Shown piece by piece: positions 32,292 to 41,233 of a DNA stretch of 64,000 nucleotides. A program made the translations under genes and the position numbers. The notes below the pieces were generated by a model. It did no database searches. It saw only the letters and a program-made list of their open reading frames with translations, and was not told the DNA's origin. Origin of the DNA: Gluconobacter kanchanaburiensis NBRC 103587 (GTDB lineage: Bacteria > Pseudomonadota > Alphaproteobacteria > Acetobacterales > Acetobacteraceae); NCBI RefSeq assembly GCF_007988905.1, contig NZ_BJVA01000008.1:1-64000 (forward strand), given 5' to 3'. The first letter of the stretch is position 1. The number at the start of each line of letters is the position of its first letter.

Positions 32292-35200
32292 TCAGAAATG
32301 GGCGCCGATATTCATCTGGAATGAGCGGCCGATTATCGCTTCGTAATAACGTGTCAGGCTCACGGTCCCCGCGTATTTCGGCAGGGCGTTCGTGATGTTG
32401 TTAACCATGAAATTTATGTCGAAATTCTTGGTGAGTTCGTATCCGACAGTCAGGTTGAAGTAAGCCCAGGATGGGCGCTTGTTATGCTCGTACTCGCTGC
32501 TCGTGACCTGGGTAGCGTACTGGGATGGTCCGTACCAGATGGTCTGCCACTGGAGCGTAAACGGCCCGCGGATGTAGTTGGCATTGAGCGTGAAAAGGTC
32601 GTTCGGCGTACCCGTCGTTCCGCTGAGCAGATAGGTGTTCTGAAGATAGGATTCCTGGCTCTTCAGATAGTGTGTGTAGTTTCCGCGCAGATCGAGCGAG
32701 CCGGAACTTCTTGGCAGGCCAAATCGTGAGAGCGGGGTATTGTAATCCACCGATGCCTTGAGGGCCTGTGTCTCGTAGGAGGCGATGTTGTAGTAGCCGG
32801 CGGTGAAGGACGTGAGCTGACCGCTGCTGCTGCGTGTGAAATCCTTGCAGAAAGCATTGTTGGGATAATCACTGGAATCGTAGCACGCATCCATGATGTC
32901 CTGAGCGTCCAGATACGTGATGGCATTGTGGATTTTAACGTCCACGAAAGATCCCTGGAAATCGAAGCCCCTTATGAAGTGGGGGCGAACTTCGAGGGTG
33001 CCGGTGAAGCTCTTTGAAACTTCATTTTGCAGTTTCGAGTTTCCACCTGCCTTGCCCTCGATCGTTGCATTGTTGAAATTCGATTCAAAAGGCTGCGTGA
33101 TTCCGGCCTTGGCGCAGTTCGCCGCGCGTGTGGCCGGATTTGGGCCGGAGGAAATACCTTCTGTTGAGCAGGGATCGATACCATCTTCGTAATCGGTGGT
33201 TTCCGGAGAGAAAAGCTCGGTGATGGAAGGGTTACGCACGGACTGGGCGTAGTTGCCGCTCAGGCCGAAGTCCCGTGTTGGCCACCATGCGCCGCCGAAC
33301 ATGTAGGTCCAGTAGCCGCCGGTCATGCTGTTATGGATATAGCGTCCGTTCGCTGTCGCGGAGACTGAATACGCACCTGGAACATGCATGGCCGGGGAGA
33401 CGATCGGGATATCAAGCTCGCCAAAAGCTTCATGCGTCAGGTAATGGCCGCTGGTGGCGTGAATGATCGTCGAGTTGCCGTATTGCAGGTCGGACCCGTC
33501 GTCCGCTCCGCCGGACCAGCCTTCGAAAAAGGTTCCCGGATCGAAGTTGTAACCTTCGCGACGGTGCTCGTAGCCGATATCCCAGCGGATATCGCCGGCC
33601 GGAAGCCGGAAGAGCGTGCTGTGAATTTCTGCCTGAAGGTCGCGCTGCGTATTGACGTTCTTCGAATGGGCGTCGGCGGTAATGTAGTCCTTGGCCGCCT
33701 GGGTCATCTGGTTATAGCCGAACGGATCCAGTGGCGAGCATGTGGAACTGCGCGTCTTGACCGGCGCATTGACGTAGCCCGAGGAGCAGACGATGTTTCC
33801 GCTGGAATCCGTGGTGGCGTTCAGCGCATTCAGAAGATTCTGGGTCACGATTTCCGGTTCCCAGGTATCGTTCATGTAGCGGCTGTATTCACCTTTGACG
33901 CTCCAGTCGAAATGCCGCCCGACGGCATCGAAATCGCCTTTGAGCCCGCCCTGGAAGCGGAACATCTGCATCGTGGTCTGATACATGCCTGAATCCAGAT
34001 CCTGGTTCAGGCGGGACATGTAGAACGTGTCCGTGGACTGTCCCGCAGCGGCTAGGGCGCTTTTGATCGTCGTCTTTTCAGCCGTCGTCAGATAGGGATT
34101 GTCTGTGCTCAGCGTATAGGCCCCGTTGACGTCACCCGTCGCATGATAGCTTGCAAGCGAGAGGGGATTGTCGAAATCGGGCGTATTCCAGGTTCCCTGA
34201 GCCGTGTCGCTGGCTGCGGTGCCTCTCGCATACCAGCCCTGCCATGTCGCATGCAGATGGTCAGTCAGATCGTAATGTCCCAGCAGGGTCAGGTTGAGTT
34301 TCTGGGTAGGGGCGTAAAGCTGTTCGTAATCGCGAAGTGCGGTCGCATTGCCGCCAATGACGCTTAATGCGTTCTTCGTGGCGTAATCATAGGTGAGGGG
34401 GACAAGAGATTTTCCGTCCGCACTGAAAATCAACGGGTTGCCGTTGGCGCCGGAAATCCCGTCCTCGGTCTGGCCGTAAAGAACGGGAAAATCCTCTCCC
34501 GTCAATTGAGGTGTTCCCGTGACGCTGGCCAGCGTGTTCCTGATATTGCTCTGGAGCGTGTAGACGTAATTGGATGATGTTCCGTATTCCGGACGGGCAT
34601 AGGATGTTGCGCCTGATCCGATCAGGTTTCTGCGGTCATTATAAAGCATGCCGCCGGAATTGCGGTACTCGACATCAAACACGATGCCGCCTTTCCCATG
34701 ATCAAATTCCCGACCGGCCTTGAAGGTGATCTTCTCGCTGGGCGCGTCGAGCTTCTGACTCCAGCCGCCCTGCGCGTTGAAGTCCACGCCGGTAAAGTGA
34801 TCGTCGAGTGTATAGTTTACCACACCGGCGACGGCATCCGCGCCATAGGCTGCACCGGCGCCACCCAGCTTGGTATCGACCTGCTTGATCAGGGAGGTGG
34901 GGATGGTGCTGACATCGACCTGAGAGCCGGATCCTGCGCCATAGAGCGATGCCGTCGAACCGCCGACCATTCTCATACCATCAATGAGCGTCAGCGTCCT
35001 CTCGGAGCCAAGGTTCAGCAGCGAGATCATGGATTGACCCGCGCCAAAGCTGCCTTGTGTTCCGATGGGGGAGTTGTCGCCAATGCTGAAACTCGTGTCT
35101 TCGCGAAGAAGGGCGAGGCCGATATCCGTGTAGCCGCGCTTGCGAAGCTGGTCAGCGCTCACCGTGAAACCCGCCATCACATTCGTCAGGCGTGTCTGTG

Positions 35201-35516
35201 TCAGGCGTGTTCCCGTAACAACAATGCTTTCGCTACCCCCATCGCTGTCCGACGTACCGGTCTTTTTGTGAACGGTTTTCGACCCCGTTTTCGACGGGCC
35301 TTTCGAAGTTGCCTTAGGGGGGGCTTTTGCTGGGCCTGCTATCTTGTGATCTGCATTTTTCTTCAATGGGGCCGATGTTTCTGCCGCCTGTGAAGAAACG
35401 CTGTCCTGCGCAAAAGATGGAAGGGAGAAAAAGCCTGACAGCAGGGCGCCATAAGAAACGAATGCTACAGAACGAAATAATAAATAAAAATTAGATTCAT
35501 TCCTGTAACGCGCCAT
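32292..35516 (-). CDS. Large TonB-dependent receptor (1074 residues)
   Basis: An outer-membrane active transporter powered by TonB. It has a signal peptide (hydrophobic core LLFRSVAFVSYGALLSGFFS, cleavage after FAQ), a Lys-rich linker (about residues 45-95, with KAPPKATSKGPSKTGSKTVH), a TonB-box-like SIVVTGTRL, a plug domain including RTLTLIDGMRMVGGST and GAAYGADAVAGVVNYTLDDH, and a long beta-barrel ending in SFQMNIGAHF with terminal Phe. The ATG at 35516 has a GGAGATG ribosome site; an earlier ATG at 35594 is disfavoured. The size and plug type resemble receptors for carbohydrates or other large organic ligands rather than small siderophores. No Fur-type box is upstream, so its regulation is probably not by iron. 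Confidence 0.92.
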   Translation of the reverse strand: MARYRNESNFYLLFRSVAFVSYGALLSGFFSLPSFAQDSVSSQAAETSAPLKKNADHKIAGPAKAPPKATSKGPSKTGSKTVHKKTGTSDSDGGSESIVVTGTRLTQTRLTNVMAGFTVSADQLRKRGYTDIGLALLREDTSFSIGDNSPIGTQGSFGAGQSMISLLNLGSERTLTLIDGMRMVGGSTASLYGAGSGSQVDVSTIPTSLIKQVDTKLGGAGAAYGADAVAGVVNYTLDDHFTGVDFNAQGGWSQKLDAPSEKITFKAGREFDHGKGGIVFDVEYRNSGGMLYNDRRNLIGSGATSYARPEYGTSSNYVYTLQSNIRNTLASVTGTPQLTGEDFPVLYGQTEDGISGANGNPLIFSADGKSLVPLTYDYATKNALSVIGGNATALRDYEQLYAPTQKLNLTLLGHYDLTDHLHATWQGWYARGTAASDTAQGTWNTPDFDNPLSLASYHATGDVNGAYTLSTDNPYLTTAEKTTIKSALAAAGQSTDTFYMSRLNQDLDSGMYQTTMQMFRFQGGLKGDFDAVGRHFDWSVKGEYSRYMNDTWEPEIVTQNLLNALNATTDSSGNIVCSSGYVNAPVKTRSSTCSPLDPFGYNQMTQAAKDYITADAHSKNVNTQRDLQAEIHSTLFRLPAGDIRWDIGYEHRREGYNFDPGTFFEGWSGGADDGSDLQYGNSTIIHATSGHYLTHEAFGELDIPIVSPAMHVPGAYSVSATANGRYIHNSMTGGYWTYMFGGAWWPTRDFGLSGNYAQSVRNPSITELFSPETTDYEDGIDPCSTEGISSGPNPATRAANCAKAGITQPFESNFNNATIEGKAGGNSKLQNEVSKSFTGTLEVRPHFIRGFDFQGSFVDVKIHNAITYLDAQDIMDACYDSSDYPNNAFCKDFTRSSSGQLTSFTAGYYNIASYETQALKASVDYNTPLSRFGLPRSSGSLDLRGNYTHYLKSQESYLQNTYLLSGTTGTPNDLFTLNANYIRGPFTLQWQTIWYGPSQYATQVTSSEYEHNKRPSWAYFNLTVGYELTKNFDINFMVNNITNALPKYAGTVSLTRYYEAIIGRSFQMNIGAHF

Positions 35517-35914
35517 AAACATCTCCATAAATCTAGAATCTTGAAGGATAGAGAATCCTCTCTGGCGTAATGAAATATGAAAAAAATAATTCATTTGAAC
35601 TCTGTATTTTTGATTCTCTTTCTATGGATTCTGTGTGTTGCAATTTGGCAACTTAATATATTTCCAATTTAGAAATAATATAAATTTATTCTTCATTTTC
35701 GGTTTCTTTTCATGATCTCTGAGAAAAGATCTGTTGAGACATGATGCATCCCGTAACGGGGCATTTTCATGCTCTGGGCGGCTGATTTTTCATAAGGCAC
35801 TGATAAAAATGAAGTTTTTAGTTCGTTGGTAGAAATGTCAGATATGGAATGAAATATTCCTGGATGTGACAGGCTGATTCATATCCTTGGTACCCGTTTC
35901 ACGGAGCCACAGCG
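35517..35914. other. AT-rich region upstream of the large receptor gene
   Basis: Distinctly AT-rich compared with its neighbours and without a supported gene. It likely contains the receptor promoter on the minus strand. A near-palindrome GTTGCAATTTGGCAAC lies at about 35635. A further plus-strand open frame (35915-36433) has no support. Confidence 0.4.
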
Positions 35915-35998
35915 GTGGTGATCCGCCCGCTTCGCGGTGAGCACCTTGTTGTGAGGGCGTGTTATCTTTCGTTGCTTGGCCTGCAGTGCCCGTCCGTT

Positions 35999-36031
35999 AA
36001 GACAGGGCCTGCCGTCATCAGGCCCTGTCTT
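35999..36031. promoter_or_regulatory. Long perfect hairpin before a small lipoprotein gene
   Basis: Arms AAGACAGGGCCTG and CAGGCCCTGTCTT are exact 13-base inverted copies with a 7-base loop. It ends 25 bases before the start at 36057. No T run follows, so it could act as a regulatory leader structure or terminate something upstream. Confidence 0.5.
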
Positions 36032-36056
36032 GGGTCTGTGCCGAAGGAGAAAACTT

Positions 36057-36362
36057 ATGAAGCAGCGGATCTGTGTTGTGTTTGTTCTGATCGGGCTGGA
36101 GGGCTGTACCCGTCCCCATCCCCATCCCCGTCCACCGGCGGCAGACGGTCGCGATGTGCTTTTGCGTCCGGTTGCGACCAGCGGTTCCGAAAGTCCCAGG
36201 GATACGACGCATGCGGATCGGAAGATCCATGGCGCGGTGAGTGTCGGAACGGGATTTGGCGGCGGCAGGAATTATGGTCTGGGATCGCCCTCCTCACTGG
36301 GATCGGGGCTCGGCACGGGAACCGGTCTGGGGAGTACGGGATTGACGTCAGGCGGCTGGTAG
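36057..36362 (+). CDS. Small Gly-rich putative lipoprotein
   Basis: A 101-residue exported peptide. MKQRICVVFVLIGLEGC fits a lipoprotein signal with Cys17, although Glu at the -2 position of the lipobox is unusual. It is followed by a His/Pro repeat (RPHPHPRPP) and a tail rich in Gly, Ser and Thr (SSLGSGLGTGTGLGSTGLTS). AAGGAG lies nine bases before the ATG. It has low complexity, so no fold or role is inferred. A 13-base perfect hairpin precedes the ribosome site. Confidence 0.6.
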   Translation: MKQRICVVFVLIGLEGCTRPHPHPRPPAADGRDVLLRPVATSGSESPRDTTHADRKIHGAVSVGTGFGGGRNYGLGSPSSLGSGLGTGTGLGSTGLTSGGW

Positions 36363-36392
36363 GCCGCCGCCTGAGCCTATGGACGTCTGTTT

Positions 36393-37517
36393 TCAGTCTA
36401 GAGGGGCAATCTTCACGACGATATACGGCATGACTTCAAGGTCCTTGCCGCCATGGAACACCGGCAGACGTGCCCACTGTCCGATCGTGGCGTAGAGCGC
36501 GCCGTTGGCATAAGTCAAACCATCGGGTTCCGTCATGCGCGGGTCGTGAGCCACGACCGAGATCTGTCCGTCGGGTTTGCGCCGCAGAATGGCATGACGT
36601 TCATCATCCGTCATGTAGAGCGATCCGTCCGGACCCGTCGCCATGCCGTCGCCCATCCCGGTTTCGCCTTCGTCCTTCACGGCGCGCTCCAGCGTCGTCT
36701 CGCTGGCTTTCGGGTCGGACAGAACAGCGGTTGGCGCGGAGTAGAGGCGTCTGCTGGTCTGGGGTTGCCAGTACAGTGTCTGCTGGTCCGGACTGATGCC
36801 GATTCCGTTCACGCCACCCTGGGGCAGAATGGCGTGTGTCGGATCGTAGCGCCCCGCCACACCATCCATGACCGCCACAAACCCCTGAACAGGCATGACG
36901 GAGACTGTATCGGCGAGGATACGGCGCTGATGTCCGGTGGCCAGATCCACAACGATCAGTGCGGGATGCACCCCCGTCGAGGTGTCGGTAATGAAGGCGG
37001 TTCCTGCCTGACCATGCGTCAGGTCGATGCGGACGTCATTGACATGACTGTCCGGCAGAAGGGCAGGTGCGTTCAGCGGAATGACTTGAGCGATCTTTCC
37101 GCTCGCCGGATCAATGCGAAAGAGCTTCTGCGCCCCGGTCACGGTCCCTGTTCCCGCGACCATGCCTTCATCCAGAACCCAGAGCTGCCCTTTTGCATCG
37201 ACCGTCATGCCGAGGGGGGAGACGAACTGCTCCTGTGCGGCGGCGTCAGGGAAGGGCGTCAGCTTGCCATTGGCATAGAGCGCAAGACGTGGGCCGGAAT
37301 GTTCGTGGGCGCTGCGCGGGAAGCCCAGGACCAGACGGCCATCCGGTAGAACCGCAATGCCGGACGGCTGGGCTTCGGAAAAACGTCCGATGATCTGCAC
37401 ATTGCCGGACGATAGCGTGCCCTTGTCCACGGTCTGGGCGGCGAGAGCGGATGGCGCGGCCGTCAGGGCTGCGAGAGTGGTACTGAAAGCAAGGGCCATG
37501 AAGGGCTGACGGGGCAT
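36393..37517 (-). CDS. Periplasmic SMP-30/royal-jelly-type lactonase-like protein
   Basis: A 374-residue secreted protein with a cleavable signal (ALAFSTTLAALTAAPSALAA-QT). The mature part is a six-bladed beta-propeller with repeats such as GIAVLPDGRLVLGFPR, SPLGMTVDAKGQLWVLDEGM, VNDVRIDLTHGQAGTAFITD and EPDGLTYANGALYATIG, as in SMP-30/gluconolactonase and major royal jelly protein families. In a cell that makes gluconolactone outside the membrane it could open lactones, but such propellers also have other roles. An independent transcription unit is likely. Confidence 0.8.
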   Translation of the reverse strand: MPRQPFMALAFSTTLAALTAAPSALAAQTVDKGTLSSGNVQIIGRFSEAQPSGIAVLPDGRLVLGFPRSAHEHSGPRLALYANGKLTPFPDAAAQEQFVSPLGMTVDAKGQLWVLDEGMVAGTGTVTGAQKLFRIDPASGKIAQVIPLNAPALLPDSHVNDVRIDLTHGQAGTAFITDTSTGVHPALIVVDLATGHQRRILADTVSVMPVQGFVAVMDGVAGRYDPTHAILPQGGVNGIGISPDQQTLYWQPQTSRRLYSAPTAVLSDPKASETTLERAVKDEGETGMGDGMATGPDGSLYMTDDERHAILRRKPDGQISVVAHDPRMTEPDGLTYANGALYATIGQWARLPVFHGGKDLEVMPYIVVKIAPLD

Positions 37518-37592
37518 GGTCTGAAATCTCCTTTACCGTGAAAGGACTAGAGGCGACGGAATCTGACAACCCAGAAAACGCGGGCGCATCGA

Positions 37593-38789
37593 TCAGGTTT
37601 GCAGCAGCCGCTTCCGCAGGGCAGGGTCATGAGCGTACAGGAACAGCCCGTGGATTCCGCGAGTGAGAATGACGTTCAACGCATTGAGAATAACGCGCTT
37701 CTTCGCCTCGTCAGGCGCTGCGATACCGTCGCGTCCCTGAAATGCCGCACTGTCTTCATAGCGTTCCGGCCGCACCCCGATCCGGTCATGGGCCGCATCG
37801 TAAAACAGGGACGGACCCAGGATCACGCCTGCATAGTTCAGGTCGAATCCCTGGATCGTATAGACAGAACCCACTTCGTCGATCGTATCCGGGCGCTCGG
37901 CCCAGGGCTGTTTCTCGGTCGGGAGGGAGCGGTCCCAGCGCAGGTGGAACGCGCCTTCGGTAATGAAATGGTCCTCGCCGTTGAGCGTATAGGGATAATC
38001 ATAGGTCGAAAGCAGACGGCACAGGCCGTATTTCGCATTGCACGCGCACAGATCCGCATAGAGCATCGCGCAGTCGTCATAGATCCGCAGGTCGAAAGAC
38101 GGATCTTTCCGGCGCGGCAGAAGCCTGCCCTGTCCCAGGGCATCGATCCACGAACGCGTCGCCGGGCTGGCCGCGACCCGGAACTGCGTATCCAGATGGA
38201 ATGTTTCGGACGGACGCCCCTTGCGGAACGTGTCCAGTAGATCGACCGACCAGTGGCTTTTGAATTTCAGCACCTGCAACGGATCGAACACCACCACTAC
38301 GATCCGCGCCCAGCGCAGGATTTCTTCCAGATGGTTCTGTTGTGCGAAATGGTTGTAACGATCCGGTCGCGTCAACAGCAGATGTGCCTCGTCCACCAGA
38401 ACGATATCCGCCCGTTTTCCTGTTTTGGCCGATTTATTGATGAACGTCGTCGGGCGCTCGTAATCGCTCTTGCGCAGGTTCGGCATGATGGCCGCGATGT
38501 TGCGGTAAAGCTTGAGCATCTCCGGATGGTTGACGATCACCATGTTCTGCAGACCCTGCAGCGGATCGTCCCCCCTGCCATTCCGCGCCCGGGTCTGAAG
38601 CGTATTGAAAATCGCGTTCAGAACAACGCTTTTCCCCGTGCCCGCCGCGCCTTCAATGACGAACAGGGCGCTCTCATCTCTGTGGTGTTGCTCGCAGAAC
38701 GACACCACACGATTCAGCAGTTCCGTCTGTGGCCCGGACAGCGCCCGCCCGGGGGAGAGCTTGTGTGTCGCGGCGTTATCCGTGGTCAT
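37593..38789 (-). CDS. DUF2075 P-loop ATPase/helicase-like protein
   Basis: A 398-residue cytoplasmic ATPase. It has a Walker A motif (VIEGAAGTGKSVVLNAIF, about residues 44-61), a Walker B and DEAH-type box (ADIVLVDEAHLLLTR), a helicase motif III-like FDPLQVLKF, the FHLDTQFRVA region, and the C-terminal VYTIQGFDLNYAGVILGPSL and NALNVILTRGIHGLFLYAHD, the DUF2075 signature. The family (Schlafen group-like) is often found in defence and nucleic-acid contexts, but its function is unsettled. Its start is five bases after the ybaK stop, so the two form an operon. Confidence 0.88.
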   Translation of the reverse strand: MTTDNAATHKLSPGRALSGPQTELLNRVVSFCEQHHRDESALFVIEGAAGTGKSVVLNAIFNTLQTRARNGRGDDPLQGLQNMVIVNHPEMLKLYRNIAAIMPNLRKSDYERPTTFINKSAKTGKRADIVLVDEAHLLLTRPDRYNHFAQQNHLEEILRWARIVVVVFDPLQVLKFKSHWSVDLLDTFRKGRPSETFHLDTQFRVAASPATRSWIDALGQGRLLPRRKDPSFDLRIYDDCAMLYADLCACNAKYGLCRLLSTYDYPYTLNGEDHFITEGAFHLRWDRSLPTEKQPWAERPDTIDEVGSVYTIQGFDLNYAGVILGPSLFYDAAHDRIGVRPERYEDSAAFQGRDGIAAPDEAKKRVILNALNVILTRGIHGLFLYAHDPALRKRLLQT

Positions 38790-38794
38790 GCGGA

Positions 38795-39271
38795 TCAGTC
38801 CGCTGCGATATCGGCCACCGTGGCATCCGTCGCCCGCTGGGCGTCCGCGGGGGTGATCCGCACGACGAACCCCTGCCCCCCGGCATTAATGTAAACATGC
38901 CCGCGCGGCATGGCATCCTGCGAGATGACAACCGGGATCGGGGTCTGCGATCCGAAGGGACTGGTCCCGCCGGACTCGAAGCCGGTCAGATCGTGCGATT
39001 TTTCCGGACTCATCATGCGCGCGTTGCGGCCTCCGAACAGCGCGGCGACCTTCTTGAGGTTCATCCGCTGATGGGCAGGGGCCACCACGCAGACAGGCTG
39101 TTTCTTGTCCACTTCCACAATCAGCGTCTTGAGCACATCTTCTGGCGCCACGCCGATGGCTTCCGCAGCCTGCATGCCGATCAGGCCGCCATTGGGCGCG
39201 TATTCGTAATCATGGGTACTGAAGGGAATATTCCTGTCCGTCAGGAAGCGTGTTGCAGGTGTTTCGCGGGT
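38795..39271 (-). CDS. ybaK: YbaK-type Cys-tRNA(Pro) deacylase
   Basis: Hydrolyses mischarged Cys-tRNA(Pro), preventing translation errors. The 158-residue protein has the INS-fold pattern: ATRFLTDRNIPFSTHDYEYA, EAIGVAPEDVLKTLIVEVDK and CVVAPAHQRMNLKKVAALFG, then MMSPEKSHDLTGFESGGTSP with the GGxxP loop. A GTG start at 39271 is chosen because GGAG lies seven bases ahead and the length then matches E. coli YbaK; a plus-84 in-frame ATG at 39355 is less likely. It is the upstream gene of an operon with the DUF2075 ATPase. Confidence 0.9.
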   Translation of the reverse strand, partial: TRETPATRFLTDRNIPFSTHDYEYAPNGGLIGMQAAEAIGVAPEDVLKTLIVEVDKKQPVCVVAPAHQRMNLKKVAALFGGRNARMMSPEKSHDLTGFESGGTSPFGSQTPIPVVISQDAMPRGHVYINAGGQGFVVRITPADAQRATDATVADIAAD

Positions 39272-39584
39272 CACGGCGCACTCCGTTGCAGGCGGCAGGT
39301 CTGCCTGAGCGGGGTGTTCGGAACCGTGCCAGAGCAGTCTCGGCATGACCTGCAAAGTCTGAAAGATTTATGGCGTCCGGGGAGGGGATTGGCAACCGGC
39401 ATGCCCGAAGTCGAAAAGGGCGTGATCGGCGCGTGGTTGCAGGCATGTTTGTGATGTATCGTTATTTTTGGTTCAAATGGCATTTTCGGTGTGACTGTTT
39501 AGCGTTAAAGTCAAATGTATGGATTGGATCTTAAGGAAACGCCCGGGTAACCGGACGGATGGGATCTGTCGGAGGAGAGTGAGC

Positions 39585-40373
39585 GTGGATCAGAAGAGCG
39601 TGTGGGTCGGGACGAACTGGAAAATGAACAAGGGCCCGGGGGAAGCCATCGCGGCCGCCGATGCGCTTGCATCCTTTAAGCTCCCCGAAGGGGTGCGGGC
39701 ATTTGTCACGCCTCCGCTCACCTCTCTGAAGGACGTGGCTTCGATCCTGCAGGACAGCCCGGTTATGGTGGGCGCGCAGACGATGTACTGGGAAGACAGC
39801 GGCGCCTGGACCGGTGAGGTTTCAGCGCCCATGATCGCTGAATGTGGAGCATCCTGCGTACTGCTCGGCCATTCGGAGCGCCGGCAGAATTTCGGCGAGA
39901 CGGACTGGACCGTAAACCGTAAGGTCCAGGCGGCGCTACGCCACGGGCTGCGTCCGCTGATTTGTATTGGCGATCTTCTGGATGAATATGAAGCAGGCGT
40001 ATCGCAGGAGACCCTTGCCCGGCAGACGAAAATTGCACTGAACGGTCTGTCGCGGGAGGATCTGAGACAGGTCGTTGTCATTTATGAACCTGTCTGGGCG
40101 ATCGGCTCTTCCGGCCGGCCGGCTGATCCTCCTTTCGTGTCGGAAATCCATACGAAACTTCGCTCCGTGGTGGAGGAGATCGCAGGGCATGACGGGTCCA
40201 TCCGGATTCCACTGCTCTATGGCGGCAGCGTTTCGCGCGCCAATATCCGCGATTATGTTGCCCTGTCTGACGTAGACGGCGTGCTGATCGGCCGCGCGGG
40301 CTGGGACCCTGAGGATTTCATGAGCCTCATCGCGAGTGTCGGCGATCTTGTTTCGGTCAAGGCCGGAGCCTGA
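39585..40373 (+). CDS. tpiA: Triose-phosphate isomerase
   Basis: Interconverts dihydroxyacetone phosphate and glyceraldehyde-3-phosphate. The 262-residue protein has NWKMNKGP (catalytic Lys), the catalytic His in LLGHSERRQNFGE, the catalytic Glu in VVIYEPVWAIGSSG and the phosphate loop LYGGSVSRANI. A GTG at 39585 is chosen because GGAGGAG precedes it by seven bases; another GTG at 39579 is too close. Its TGA overlaps the start of a DeoR-type regulator gene. A linked TpiA and DeoR-type regulator occurs in polyol (for example erythritol-type) catabolic regions, so this could be a specialised copy. Confidence 0.94.
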   Translation: MDQKSVWVGTNWKMNKGPGEAIAAADALASFKLPEGVRAFVTPPLTSLKDVASILQDSPVMVGAQTMYWEDSGAWTGEVSAPMIAECGASCVLLGHSERRQNFGETDWTVNRKVQAALRHGLRPLICIGDLLDEYEAGVSQETLARQTKIALNGLSREDLRQVVVIYEPVWAIGSSGRPADPPFVSEIHTKLRSVVEEIAGHDGSIRIPLLYGGSVSRANIRDYVALSDVDGVLIGRAGWDPEDFMSLIASVGDLVSVKAGA

Positions 40374-41233
40374 TGGACACGCCGATCGGGGATTGGCCGT
40401 CCGTGTTCGGCCAATCCCTCTCCGGGCGCTGTCGGGGTATCCTTGATTTCGTCATGGAGCGGGGGGCGGTTCCGGTCGAGGAGCTCGTAAAGACGTTTTC
40501 GCTCAGTCAGGCCTCGGTCAACCGCGATCTCATGGCGCTCTCCGTGCAGGGACTGATCCGCAGGACAGGCAAGAAGATTACGGCACTTCCGGGGCTGGGC
40601 GTTGCAGCAAGTGTGACGTACCGCTCCCGGCAGGCCGTAGCCCGGAAAACCGCGATCGCAGCCTTGGCTACATCACTGATCAGCCCGGGCGAGACATTGG
40701 CTTTCGATGACTCGACGACTGCCCGGTGTGTGGGGACATCTCTGACCGATATCGCGCCGCTTGCGATTGTAACCAATAGTCTGGGTCTTGGGTTACATCT
40801 GGGGCAATCCGAGACGATCACATTTGTCGGGCTTGGTGGCCACTACCTTCCAGCTTTTGATGCTTTTGTCGGCATGATCTGCGAGCAGGCGATCCACTCC
40901 ATGCGGATCGATACGGCGTTCGTCTCGGCTGCCGCGATCGACGGGCTGACGGCTTTTCACCAGTCGGAAGATGTCACCCGGGTCAAACGGGCCCTGATGG
41001 AAACCGCGGACCGCCGGGTTCTTCTGGTGGATAGCGGGAAGTTCGGCAGGACCGCGATGTGCAGGTTCGCCACCCTGGCAGAATTTGACGTCGTCATCAC
41101 TGATGACGGCCTTGACCCACAGCTTGCGGATCTTCTGCGCGACGCGGGCGTTCCCCTGTGGCTTGCTCCCGTTGCCCCCGCAACGGACCATACGGGCGCT
41201 ATTGTAGGGCGGGAGCATCCTCACGGATCGTGA
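40373..41233 (+). CDS. DeoR-family sugar-phosphate regulator
   Basis: A 286-residue repressor. The N-terminal helix-turn-helix (FVMERGAVPVEELVKTFSLS, QASVNRDLMALSVQGLIRRT) is followed by the DeoRC sugar-phosphate sensor, with DDSTTARCVGTSLTDIAPLA, ITFVGLGGHYLPAFDAFVG and LLVDSGKFGRTAMCRFATLA. The ATG overlaps the tpiA stop (TGATG), so translation is coupled and it may sense a triose-phosphate or polyol-phosphate. The 3' end overlaps the alpha-E protein gene by 35 bases in convergent orientation. Confidence 0.92.
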   Translation: MDTPIGDWPSVFGQSLSGRCRGILDFVMERGAVPVEELVKTFSLSQASVNRDLMALSVQGLIRRTGKKITALPGLGVAASVTYRSRQAVARKTAIAALATSLISPGETLAFDDSTTARCVGTSLTDIAPLAIVTNSLGLGLHLGQSETITFVGLGGHYLPAFDAFVGMICEQAIHSMRIDTAFVSAAAIDGLTAFHQSEDVTRVKRALMETADRRVLLVDSGKFGRTAMCRFATLAEFDVVITDDGLDPQLADLLRDAGVPLWLAPVAPATDHTGAIVGREHPHGS

